Positions 8,541-17,950 of a stretch of 64,000 bases of DNA are shown piece after piece. Within the stretch, counting starts at the first letter, position 1, and every line of letters starts with the position of its first letter. Below the pieces are notes generated by a model. That model was given only the letters and a program-made list of their open reading frames with translations, did not search any database and was not told the origin of the DNA. This DNA comes from Acidobacteriota bacterium (GTDB lineage Bacteria; Acidobacteriota; Terriglobia; Terriglobales; Acidobacteriaceae): the NCBI GenBank assembly GCA_019351975.1, contig JABBOG010000003.1, forward strand, positions 62,001-126,000. The letters run 5' to 3'. The translations under genes were made by a program, and so were the position numbers.

Positions 8541-11180
8541 CTACTTCACATGAACTGTAGCTTGACCGCCAAGCGAAGGAATCGTCTTCTGCTGGCTGTC
8601 CTTCAGCCCAATCCGCGTTATCGCCAGCGTCGACGTCCCCGGAGCTAACGCCTTGAACGTCAGCGTGCACACCGTTCCCTGGCCAAACACGCCTTTCGTA
8701 CCCGGCGGCCTGGTCGCCACAATCGTCACTGCTCCGTTTCCTTCATCGCGATGCACGAGTGCTACAGCCTGACCATCTCTGCCAAGCAAATCGCCCGAAT
8801 CTACGTTCACCAATTGCAGCACCTTCGGGTCAAACTGCATCTGTATCGGTGCAGCGAACAAGTCCCGCACATCCGATGCATTCACCGATACCTGGAACAC
8901 CGCGCCTGCAGAGACGTTTGTCGTCGCTGGCACCACCGACAGAGAGACTGGCGGTCCGGCCATCGTCCAGTTCTTTGTGATCGGCAGCGAAGCCACAGCA
9001 CCCGGATTCATCGGCTTCGCATCGGCTGCCATCTTCCCAATCATCGCCTGCGCCGCATTTGCCGCAGAAGTCGTCGTCTGTCCCGTCTGAACGCCAGTCG
9101 CTCCAGCGAGCTCCGGATTACCAGCCGCACTTGGCTCCTTGCGAATCAACTGCACAGCCTGGCTTGTACCTGTATAGATAGCCCGTGTATTCTCATCCGT
9201 CAGAATCGACTCACGAACAATGTGCGGAATAATCAGGAATACAATGTCGTCCGTCTGCTGAATCTTATCGGTACTGGCGAAGAAATACTTCAAAATCGGT
9301 AACTCGCCCAGCCCAGGAGTTCCGTTGACATTTTTTGTGTCCTGCACCTGCATGAGACCTGCCAGAAGTGCCGGTTCGCCGTCTTTGAGCTGGATCACCT
9401 GCTCTGCCACACGCTGCGAGATAATCGGCTCCGTCACACCCGAGATCGTCACCGATCCATTCTGTGCTGAAACCTCTACCTTCAGCTTCAGCGATACCTC
9501 GCCGTCAAAATGAACCGTTGGCGTCATGTCGATATTCACACCAACGTCCAAATATGTGAATTGCGTCTGCACGCCCAACGACGCCGTCGTGATGGCCGTT
9601 CCAGCCGAGTACGATCCCGTCGCAACTGGTATCTTCGAACCGATCTTCAGTGTCGCGTGCTGCCCGTCCGTCGCGCGGATACGCGGATTCTGTAGAATCC
9701 TCGTGTCCGTATCCGTCAGCAGCGCATTCACCGTACCGCCACCCAAAGTCACCGCAAAGTTCGTCGCGTTCAGATTTCCCAGCGTGTTCAGCGTGAACCC
9801 GTTCGTCGTCGTCGTGGTCGTCGTACTCGACGTCAGCGTAGAGTTGTTTGCCTCATTTGCGTTGCTATATTGCGGCGTCAAGCCAAAGCTCTGCGGCAGC
9901 GTAATGCCGATATTCCGCTCCAGCTGGCGGCTGACCTCAAGCTCAGCCACATCCACCACAACCTCTGCCTTCGTCCGGTCAAGGTCGTTAATAATCTTCT
10001 CTGCCAAGATCAGCTCATCCGGTGTCCCACGAATCACCAGCGCATTCTGGCTCGCCACCAGATAAATCTTCAATCCCGGATCCAGCAGGTTGCGGATCGC
10101 CACCATAATCTCATTCGCGTCATTCTGCTGTGAAACATTCGTCAGGTAAAACGTCTGCACCGCCAGATCGTCCAGATCTGTGCGCTTGGCGCGTGTATTC
10201 TGCGCCACGAAAATTGTATTCGTCGTCACCGGCTTCCAGAACGTATCACTCAACACCGCCACGATATGCAACGCGTCAGGCAGCGTAACGCTGGTCAAAT
10301 CCACCGGAATTTGCTTTCCCACATACTCCGGATCAAAGATCACGTTCAATCCTGCAGCCTTGCAGATTGCCTGGTAGACCACCTTCGAATCAGCAACCAT
10401 GTGCAGCGTAATCGGATCATCAGACACCGGCTGTAGCGTCACCGGACCAGCCATTGTCGCGATCTCCTTCTGCACCTCCTGCTGATGCGGCGTCTGTTCG
10501 CCGATGGTCGGCACATACGGGCCGGTCGCCGCAGCCTGGCCTCCTCCACCATTCGGTGCGGCTCCGGCCGGCGCTGCACGCTGGTCAGCCTTTTGCAGCT
10601 CCTGCGATGCCACCTCATTGCCGGGATCAATCTGCAGTGCACGCGCAAACTCGTTGATCGCTCCGTCAACATCGCCCGACTGTCGCAGAACCCTGCCCCG
10701 GTCTACATGCATATTGGCAGCCTGGAAGCGGGTATTCTCATATCTCGTCCGGTAACGCAGATCACTCGGCTTCTTCAAATGTGCTTGCCGGAAATCTTCA
10801 AACGCAGCATCATAGTCCTGCCGCGCCTCCGCCTGCTCGCCTTTCTTGTTCCAACCGCTCGCCGACTGACCATAAGCATAGGGTGCAGCCGCACCGCATA
10901 CCATCGTCAATCCAAGCGCCAACCCAAGCTGAAACACCCTACCCTTGGCGAGAACACGCCGCCGACCTTCTCCGCCGAACAACGTACGTTCACCTCGTAT
11001 CGCTACTAACCGATCTCGCATTCTCGCTACCCGTCCCAGCACGCCTTGAACACTCCTGTCGAAGCATCGTCGACCGATAACTCCGTGCCCATCAAAAAGT
11101 GACGCCGCAGAAGCCTCCATTGCTATCTCAAGCGGTCGGCTGGACTCCTTTGATAATACAGCGAACATCTTTGGCTTCAC
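8541..11180 (-). CDS. secretin (GspD/PilQ-like) with N-terminal TPR-like region and C-terminal cohesin-like domain
   Basis: Secretin core VNIDMTPTVHFDGEVSLKLKVEVSAQNG ... QLKDGEPALLAGLMQ ... GLGELPILKYFFAS; C-terminal VSLSVVPATTNVSAGAVFQVSVNASD...; true start may be the Met at 11021. Confidence 0.88.
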   Translation of the reverse strand: MKPKMFAVLSKESSRPLEIAMEASAASLFDGHGVIGRRCFDRSVQGVLGRVARMRDRLVAIRGERTLFGGEGRRRVLAKGRVFQLGLALGLTMVCGAAAPYAYGQSASGWNKKGEQAEARQDYDAAFEDFRQAHLKKPSDLRYRTRYENTRFQAANMHVDRGRVLRQSGDVDGAINEFARALQIDPGNEVASQELQKADQRAAPAGAAPNGGGGQAAATGPYVPTIGEQTPHQQEVQKEIATMAGPVTLQPVSDDPITLHMVADSKVVYQAICKAAGLNVIFDPEYVGKQIPVDLTSVTLPDALHIVAVLSDTFWKPVTTNTIFVAQNTRAKRTDLDDLAVQTFYLTNVSQQNDANEIMVAIRNLLDPGLKIYLVASQNALVIRGTPDELILAEKIINDLDRTKAEVVVDVAELEVSRQLERNIGITLPQSFGLTPQYSNANEANNSTLTSSTTTTTTTNGFTLNTLGNLNATNFAVTLGGGTVNALLTDTDTRILQNPRIRATDGQHATLKIGSKIPVATGSYSAGTAITTASLGVQTQFTYLDVGVNIDMTPTVHFDGEVSLKLKVEVSAQNGSVTISGVTEPIISQRVAEQVIQLKDGEPALLAGLMQVQDTKNVNGTPGLGELPILKYFFASTDKIQQTDDIVFLIIPHIVRESILTDENTRAIYTGTSQAVQLIRKEPSAAGNPELAGATGVQTGQTTTSAANAAQAMIGKMAADAKPMNPGAVASLPITKNWTMAGPPVSLSVVPATTNVSAGAVFQVSVNASDVRDLFAAPIQMQFDPKVLQLVNVDSGDLLGRDGQAVALVHRDEGNGAVTIVATRPPGTKGVFGQGTVCTLTFKALAPGTSTLAITRIGLKDSQQKTIPSLGGQATVHVK

Positions 11181-11414
11181 GTGTCTCCAAACCTCGAGCG
11201 AACTGCTATCCTACCCTGCGGCGTCCATCATTCGCCACCACAAACCAATTTCCGCAGCGCACTGTTTCATGCTTGGACGTGCAAACGTCCACAAGGTTGG
11301 CTTCAGAGATAAGAATGACCGCATCTGCTAGCATCATATCCTTGAAGTGCTTGTTCGTCAGATCCTTCGAGAACGGTCCTGGCGACTTCAAGTACCACAC
11401 ATGTCCCAACTTCA

Positions 11415-11954
11415 ATGCCCCGTTCACTTTCCAATCCGACAGTATCTGCTCCCCCGAAGCCGTCCGCTAAACCAAAGGACCGCGATCCCGTTGCCTCAGG
11501 TCTCCGCGACGCAGCATTTAACCGCTCCGCAAGCTTTAACTACTTCCTATCCGATCACTTCGAAGCCGGAGTCGCTCTCCGCGGCACCGAAGTCAAATCG
11601 ATCCGTGAAGGCAAAGCCAACCTCAAAGATGCATACGGCCTCCTCAAGGACGGCGAATGCTTCCTCCTCAACGCCCACATTGGACCCTTTTCGCACGGCA
11701 ACATTATGAACCACGACTCACTGCGTACCCGGAAACTACTGCTGCACAAGCGTGAGATTGAAAAGCTCGAAGGCCTTACAAAGCAAAAGGGCTACACCTT
11801 AATTCCCATCAAGCTCTACTTCCGCAACGGCAGAGTCAAATGCGAACTTGCCCTCGCTAAAGGCAAGCAGGATTGGGACAAGCGCGCTACCGAACGTGCC
11901 CGCGAAGGCGACAAAGAAGCGCGCGCCGCTGTTGCGCGCTCCCAACGCCGATAA
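11415..11954 (+). CDS. smpB: SsrA-binding protein SmpB
   Basis: ALRGTEVKSIREGKANLKDAYG ... KGYTLIPIKLYFRNGRVKCELALAKGKQDWDKR. Confidence 0.95.
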   Translation: MPRSLSNPTVSAPPKPSAKPKDRDPVASGLRDAAFNRSASFNYFLSDHFEAGVALRGTEVKSIREGKANLKDAYGLLKDGECFLLNAHIGPFSHGNIMNHDSLRTRKLLLHKREIEKLEGLTKQKGYTLIPIKLYFRNGRVKCELALAKGKQDWDKRATERAREGDKEARAAVARSQRR

Positions 11955-11976
11955 TCCAGCTCCTCACGATCACCCG

Positions 11977-14652
11977 CTACTGCGCGTCCGGTGGCGAAGG
12001 CATCGAGCGGATGTACGCCACAAGTTCTTTTCTCGCATTTGAATTCATGTTCGTTGGAGGCATGTTCCCGTTCTTCATCTGCGTGCTGTGATGCTGTAGC
12101 AAAGTATCAAGCACAGACGCGGGCAACATAGAAGCTGTGCCAGCCAAACCAGGAGCAGCCACAGTTCCGTGCAGCCCATCAACTCCATGGCACGTCTCAC
12201 AACGGTTGTGCTGAAAGATAACCCTTCCCTGCTGCGCCTCTGCGCTCAATGGCATCTGCTTTACGGGTTTGGCGGCCGCTGTGGTGCTCGCCCGATCTGC
12301 AGCTACACCAGGTGCAACCCCTTTTGAAGCTACATCGGACGAAGAATGCGGGCTCGGACTTGGAGCCGCACCGACATTCGCGGGTGCCTTGCCCAGCCCT
12401 GAAAGATACGCCACCAGATCCTTCATCTGAGTGTCATCCACAGTTACAGCCGGCATACCTCCAGCACGCATTGCCTTCTTTGGATGGTGCAACAGAAATA
12501 TAAGCTGCGAAGGAGGATACTTTCCGCCAATATCAATCAATGAAGGGGCGAAATGCGTGCCCTGAGCTTCTTTGCCATGGCAAGCGGCGCATCCATTCGC
12601 CACAAAGACCGCGCGGCCCGCACTCGCTGGCGAACTCGCTTCAGCAACTTGCGTTGTCGGCTGCCCTTTCTGGCTAGCTACCGGCGCACTCCCGGCCGTC
12701 GCGGGTGCTGAACTCCCCCCGGATTTCTCAGCGATACCCTGCGATGCTGGGGCCGCACTTGTCGACTTCGCAGCGTCCTGCGGAGCGATCCCCTGCACGT
12801 CTTCTTTCTTCGTAGGCGCGAGTGACCTCAGATAAGCGACCACTGCGCTGACATCACCAACTGACGCCACGAGCGGAGGCATACCGCCCGCCTTCATCGC
12901 CGCGTCCGGAGCCTGGATCAGTCTAGCCAGCTGCGCGTCCGACCGCTTTGCAATCAGCACACGCAACGCCGGTATCCTCCCCATCCCCGCACCCGCCTCG
13001 CCATGGCATCTCGCACAACTCTGCGCCTCGAAGATCTTCCCGCCGGCAACCGCAGCGGACGATGATGCCGTACCAACTGCTCCGGTGCCGGGCGGTATCC
13101 CAGGCCCGCCTCGCACTACAGCAGATTTTTCCACGGCAGGCGCTTGGGCCTCCGCAAGTGGTGCAGGAACAGCCTCCGCCGCAGGCGTTCCCAAGCTTCC
13201 CAGGTAGCTGAACAACGCCGTTACATCAGGTGTCGAAAGCGTGAAAGAAGGCATGTGTCCTGCAAGCATCTTGGCGTTCGGATGATGCAGCAGCTCGGCG
13301 ATTTGCGGTAGCGCATATTTACGCGTAATCCCGACAAGACTCGGAGCGTTCGCCGTCCCCGTGCCTTCTGCACCATGGCATCCAGAGCATCCATTTGAAC
13401 TGAACACAGCCTTCCCTTTAGCCACAAGCGGGTCTGCCGGAGCTGTAGAAACAGGCAATCCGCTCGCGGATTCCATGCGCGGAACGAACGGTGCTTTCGT
13501 ATATTCCTCAGCCTGCTTCTCTTGAAACGCAAGTTGAATCGCAACACTGTGGTCGTGCAAATCATCCAGATGGCTTTTGAATCCAAGGAACACCATGCCC
13601 ACCAGCACAATACATACAGCAAGCATCGGAATGGGCCGACGCCATGGGCGACGCTCCAGGCTGCGGTCCAGAAAAGGTATTAGGAAGAATACGAGCGCTA
13701 AAATGCCAGGAATCACCACGACTGCAAACACTTCCATCCTGCTCGACCAGAACTTCAACCACTCGAACATCGGCAGGTAGTACCACTCAGGCCGTGGGAC
13801 AAACTTCGTATTCGAAGGATCAGCAATCGGTCCGAGCTGTACAGGATGGAAATAAGCCAAAAATCCAAGGCCCACCATGATCAACAGTGCAAAAGCCATA
13901 TCCATTACAACCTGCCGAGGATAAAAACTTTCAGGAGGAAGCTTTGGATCGACTGGATCTTCATTGATCGGGCCCGCCGCACCAGCCTTGCGAAACAGCG
14001 CAACATGCAGACCTATAAACAAGAAAATCATGCCAGGAATCAAAAACACATGCGCAAAATAAAAGCGTGACAGCGTCAGCGTTCCAAGCGTGTCACCGCC
14101 GCGCAGCATGTTTGTGAGCCACTGCCCAATGAACGGTACCTCACCAACAATGTTTGTCCCGACGGCCGTTGCGAAGTACGCACTCTGGTCCCACGGAAGC
14201 AAGTACCCTGTAAATCCCATACCGAGCACAAGAAATGAAAGCAGCGCACCCGAAATCCAGAGAAGCTCACGCCGACCTTTGAACGATCCATAGATGAACG
14301 TCTGCAGAAAGTGCAGCAGCAGCACAATGATCATCGCGCTACTACCGTAGTAATGAAGGCTGCGCAAAAATTGTCCCGCAGCTACCTGCTTCGTAATGTA
14401 TGCAACGCTCGTATGCGCCGACTCAGCCGACGGAACGTAATAGAGCGCCAGACACAATCCGGTAATGACCTGCGAGATGAAGATAAACAGCAGACCCGAA
14501 CCGAATACATACGCCAGCCGTGCTCCTCCAGGAACAGGCTCATCCAGCGAAGCGTGCATCACGCTATTGATTCCGGTGCGCTCGTTGAACCAGTTGTAAA
14601 ACCGGTTAGTGCTCTTCTTCTGACTCGCGCGGTCCTCTACTTCATCGTGCAT
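11977..14652 (-). CDS. cytochrome b (bc-complex type) fused to four C-terminal c-type cytochrome domains
   Basis: Cytochrome b core with GYLLPWDQSAYFATAVGTNIVGEVPFIG; four CxxCH motifs CSGCH, CARCH, CAACH, CETCH (encoded near 13375-13389, 13003-13017, 12577-12591, 12187-12201). Confidence 0.92.
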   Translation of the reverse strand: MHDEVEDRASQKKSTNRFYNWFNERTGINSVMHASLDEPVPGGARLAYVFGSGLLFIFISQVITGLCLALYYVPSAESAHTSVAYITKQVAAGQFLRSLHYYGSSAMIIVLLLHFLQTFIYGSFKGRRELLWISGALLSFLVLGMGFTGYLLPWDQSAYFATAVGTNIVGEVPFIGQWLTNMLRGGDTLGTLTLSRFYFAHVFLIPGMIFLFIGLHVALFRKAGAAGPINEDPVDPKLPPESFYPRQVVMDMAFALLIMVGLGFLAYFHPVQLGPIADPSNTKFVPRPEWYYLPMFEWLKFWSSRMEVFAVVVIPGILALVFFLIPFLDRSLERRPWRRPIPMLAVCIVLVGMVFLGFKSHLDDLHDHSVAIQLAFQEKQAEEYTKAPFVPRMESASGLPVSTAPADPLVAKGKAVFSSNGCSGCHGAEGTGTANAPSLVGITRKYALPQIAELLHHPNAKMLAGHMPSFTLSTPDVTALFSYLGSLGTPAAEAVPAPLAEAQAPAVEKSAVVRGGPGIPPGTGAVGTASSSAAVAGGKIFEAQSCARCHGEAGAGMGRIPALRVLIAKRSDAQLARLIQAPDAAMKAGGMPPLVASVGDVSAVVAYLRSLAPTKKEDVQGIAPQDAAKSTSAAPASQGIAEKSGGSSAPATAGSAPVASQKGQPTTQVAEASSPASAGRAVFVANGCAACHGKEAQGTHFAPSLIDIGGKYPPSQLIFLLHHPKKAMRAGGMPAVTVDDTQMKDLVAYLSGLGKAPANVGAAPSPSPHSSSDVASKGVAPGVAADRASTTAAAKPVKQMPLSAEAQQGRVIFQHNRCETCHGVDGLHGTVAAPGLAGTASMLPASVLDTLLQHHSTQMKNGNMPPTNMNSNARKELVAYIRSMPSPPDAQ

Positions 14653-14660
14653 GGTGCCAC

Positions 14661-15239
14661 CTAACTCAACACTTCACGGTTGGGTACGTTTTCACGAAAA
14701 TATTCAAACTTCACAAGAAGATTGCCGTCTTCAGCTTTGTTAGGCAGCGGGTCCATGCCGCGCGGCGAAGGTCCTGAGACGTGCTTCCCATCACGCTCAA
14801 ACACGCTCCCGTGGCATGGGCAGTAGAAATCATCATGCCCTTCTCGCCACGCTATCGTGCATCCCATATGCGGACAGATCGAAGACAATACCTTCATATC
14901 TCCTTCAGCGCTCTTCGTTACATACACAGTCTGCGAAGAATCCACCTCTCTCCATCCATCGATCTGTTTCAGGTCCAACGGCGCCATCATCGGCTTGGAA
15001 AGGTCGGAAAAGTGCTCCATCTTTCCAATCAGCGACCATACGGTATTACTTGACTTCGCGTATAAGGGATACAACACATACCGCAGAACCGGCACGGCGA
15101 GAATCGCGCCCATGCCTGCCGACCCAATCAACATAAGACTTCCAAAAAACGATCGTCTGCTGATGACGATGTTCTCCTTAGGATCTACTTCCAACCGCTC
15201 ACCGTGTTCTTCCATGCATCCTCCTAAAACATGATCCAA
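14661..15239 (-). CDS. Rieske iron-sulfur protein of a bc-type complex
   Basis: CPHMGCTIAWREGHDDFYCPCHGSVFERDGKHVSGPSPRGMDPLP; N-terminal TM. Confidence 0.93.
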   Translation of the reverse strand: MDHVLGGCMEEHGERLEVDPKENIVISRRSFFGSLMLIGSAGMGAILAVPVLRYVLYPLYAKSSNTVWSLIGKMEHFSDLSKPMMAPLDLKQIDGWREVDSSQTVYVTKSAEGDMKVLSSICPHMGCTIAWREGHDDFYCPCHGSVFERDGKHVSGPSPRGMDPLPNKAEDGNLLVKFEYFRENVPNREVLS

Positions 15240-16546
15240 AGTGCCATATAGACGCTATTGTTATCTGCGGCAGTGCGCCCAGCGCCGTCGTAGTTCGTGC
15301 CCGCGCCGTTGAACTTCGTGTATCCCGTGTAGTTCACGTTGATGTCGATGTTCTGCACCGGCCAGTAAGCAGCCTGCAAGATATAGCCACTCGTGTTAGG
15401 ACTGCCGCTGAAACTTCCCGTCAGCGGTGCCGCCGCATAGAGCAGCGGGTCGGTCGTGCCCGTCGTCGTGAAGAGCGCTCCCGTTGCTGTATATTTTGTA
15501 GTCCAGTGATATGTACTATCCAGCTTGAATGTGTTCAGCGTATGGTGAACCGCATCCGCTCCGCCCGCTGCAAATGTAGCGTTCAGATTCGAGTTCTCGT
15601 GAATCCATGTACCGTGTGCATCCAGCAGGTTCGCTCCAAACGGCCGCTCGTATTGAAAATCAAGCGCTGGATCAATATATCGATCGAGCGCGCCTGTAAT
15701 GGCTCCCGGGTGAGAGTTCACAGCGATTCCATACGTGCCCACCATCAAGTAGTTCGCTCCCCAATTCTGTTGCCACGCAGCTCTCCAGTACGGCGCCGCC
15801 GCGCTGATGTTATACGGAAACCCCGCGCCGTTGACCGGCACCGGCCCTGCTTCGTGCTCGCTCCGGTAGGCGGTAATCTCGGTGTAAAGATGGTTGTTCC
15901 ACATGCTATAAACGCCCGCTCCCGCCACATCCTGTGCGAGGACACCATCGATAAGGGGCGTAGCGATGGACCCAACCGTTGCCTCCGACGAGATATACGG
16001 AAATCCCCACGCTGGAGTGCTGTTCCATAAGTCCTGAACCGTAGGGTTGTTATTGAGAGTCACGCCGTAATCCAGCTTCTTTCCACCCAGCGTCGTCTCG
16101 TTTGCGTACCTGAAATCGCTGTTATCCATCGCGAACACATCACTCGAATGGCTATAGGTAACCTGCGCAAGAGCACCAAAATGCGACGCGAATCCTCCCG
16201 CAAGGAACAAGCTCAATTGTTGAGGAAAACCAACTGCGCTGTTCTGCGTCGCAGGCGCAACATTCTGAAATGCGGTATTTGAAAGAAGCACCATAAATGA
16301 CAACGGAATATTCTTCGTAAGATCAAGTCCAGAGGTGACGCCAACTCTGTCTGTTGGCGTCAGCGGTGGCGCCAGCACATACCCTCGCAACTTAAAGTCA
16401 CGCCCAAACGCAGTCAGCTCCGGCGCATTGCTATGACACACATTGCACGAAAGCCCCGTTTGGCGCGCAAAACTCGGAACCGCTTGCGCATACTGAAAGC
16501 TCATCAATACCGCTAGTCCCGTCGCAATCCTTATAGTTCTTCTCAT
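15224..16546 (-). CDS. monoheme outer-membrane porin-cytochrome, Cyc2-like (putative)
   Basis: Signal peptide, then PSFARQTGLSCNVCHSNAPELTAFGRDFKLRGY (CNVCH at 16433-16447), then about 400 aa with no further CxxCH, beta-barrel-like, terminal Phe (YMALWIMF). Start at internal Met. Confidence 0.65.
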   Translation of the reverse strand: MRRTIRIATGLAVLMSFQYAQAVPSFARQTGLSCNVCHSNAPELTAFGRDFKLRGYVLAPPLTPTDRVGVTSGLDLTKNIPLSFMVLLSNTAFQNVAPATQNSAVGFPQQLSLFLAGGFASHFGALAQVTYSHSSDVFAMDNSDFRYANETTLGGKKLDYGVTLNNNPTVQDLWNSTPAWGFPYISSEATVGSIATPLIDGVLAQDVAGAGVYSMWNNHLYTEITAYRSEHEAGPVPVNGAGFPYNISAAAPYWRAAWQQNWGANYLMVGTYGIAVNSHPGAITGALDRYIDPALDFQYERPFGANLLDAHGTWIHENSNLNATFAAGGADAVHHTLNTFKLDSTYHWTTKYTATGALFTTTGTTDPLLYAAAPLTGSFSGSPNTSGYILQAAYWPVQNIDINVNYTGYTKFNGAGTNYDGAGRTAADNNSVYMALWIMF

Positions 16547-16939
16547 GACGCACCTTTGTTTCACTACTGCATTCCGTACGAACAGGTTCAACCTCACATA
16601 TGTCGTAAACCCAGTGAAGCAACAAAGAGGGTCAGAAGTATGTACCCGATTGCTCACTCGGCGTTTCTAAACTTCAAAAGCTCATAGCAAGCGCGTAATT
16701 CACCGACACCGCATAACCGCTGCACTATGCCATCAACCGATCCCCTCGCATTGCATTTCTGATCTCACATAACTGAATCTGTGTGACACACTACAGTCCA
16801 GCCTTCGCAAAACCACGTCTCAACTGCTTGCACATTTGAACGACCCGCAACTGCAACGGGCCCGCAGACATCGCAGCTATCACTAGATACCTAGTTGAAG
16901 CAGCTAGCATTACTTTCACATCTTCTCCAGTCATACCGA

Positions 16940-16955
16940 TGTGACGGACATCACA
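16940..16955. promoter_or_regulatory. Crp/Fnr-family palindromic operator candidate
   Basis: TGTGA-CGGACA-TCACA, exact match to TGTGA-N6-TCACA, in the divergent intergenic region facing a Crp/Fnr gene. Confidence 0.6.
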
Positions 16956-17174
16956 CCATATCTGAGATAATTCGAAAATTGAGTAGCAAATCACAGAAAG
17001 AATGAGCTTGCGAAAATAGGGACGCCCCAAACCTCCATGTCGATGCTTTCCGCAGTCCGCACAATGACGCGTTTCTTTACGAACTACCCATACGAATGTG
17101 CAAAATCAAATGCACTTCACCGCCATAGCTAAGGATTCAGAAGCGCACGCCGTAAGGAAACTCTAGGATCTCCG

Positions 17175-17888
17175 ATGTCGAATCATGCTCGTGCACGCTC
17201 CATCAACGACTGCAAAAGCTGTGATCTCCGCTCGCTGAGAATGTTTTGCAATTTGAATGACGCTGCATTTGAAAACTTTCAGTCCATCGGAGTCGCGACC
17301 ACCGCCTCAAAAGGAACAAGGCTCTTCTCTGAAGACCAATATTGTGGCAGTGTTTTCGTTGTCTGCACCGGTCAGGTCAAGCTCTTCTGCACATCAAAAG
17401 AGGGCAAGAGTTTAATTCTAAAAATCGCCCTACCGGGCGATGTGCTCGGCCTTGGAGCCATGCTCGCAGAGAAGAAATATGAAGTAACAGCTGAAGTGGT
17501 CGAACTCGCGCAACTCAAGCGCATACGCCGCGACGAATTTCTAACCTTCCTCAAAGAGCACGGTGAAGGAAGTCTTCACGCCGCCCAGTCACTCTCCGAA
17601 GAATATCAAGCCGCCTTCTTCGACGTGCGCCGCCTCGCGCTCTCCGTCTCCGCAGCCGCGCGTCTCGCCAGTCTGCTGCTCGAATGGGCGCGTCAGGAAT
17701 CCTGCGGCAAGGCGGAACTCCGCTTCACTATGGCCCTCACCCATGAAGAGCTCGCCAGCATGGTCGGCAGCTCCCGAGAAACAATTACTCGCACAATAAG
17801 TCGGTTCAAACGCGACAAGCTTATCAAGGTGACCGGGTCTTCCATCCTGATCCTCAATCCTGACAAACTCGACGAGTTTTCAGTGTGA
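17175..17888 (+). CDS. Crp/Fnr family transcriptional regulator with N-terminal Cys cluster
   Basis: cNMP-like N domain; HTH MALTHEELASMVGSSRETITRTISRFKRDKLI; N-terminal CKSCDLRSLRMFC. Confidence 0.9.
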   Translation: MSNHARARSINDCKSCDLRSLRMFCNLNDAAFENFQSIGVATTASKGTRLFSEDQYCGSVFVVCTGQVKLFCTSKEGKSLILKIALPGDVLGLGAMLAEKKYEVTAEVVELAQLKRIRRDEFLTFLKEHGEGSLHAAQSLSEEYQAAFFDVRRLALSVSAAARLASLLLEWARQESCGKAELRFTMALTHEELASMVGSSRETITRTISRFKRDKLIKVTGSSILILNPDKLDEFSV

Positions 17889-17950
17889 TAACTACCACAC
17901 GAAACCGCTCCGGAGCCAGCCTGATTCATCCGAACCGCCACCAAACAGCT

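Noticed and set aside
9794-9841. CGTCGTCGT-rich simple repeat in the secretin gene
   Set aside because: Encodes a Thr/Ser linker (TSSTTTTTTTNG); ordinary low-complexity linker
11206-11427. 73-aa ORF antisense upstream of smpB
   Set aside because: No domain or SD support; likely upstream non-coding sequence
16791-17030. 79-aa ORF on - strand in the regulator/cytochrome spacer
   Set aside because: TTG start, no domain, overlaps the putative Crp/Fnr operator; probably non-coding
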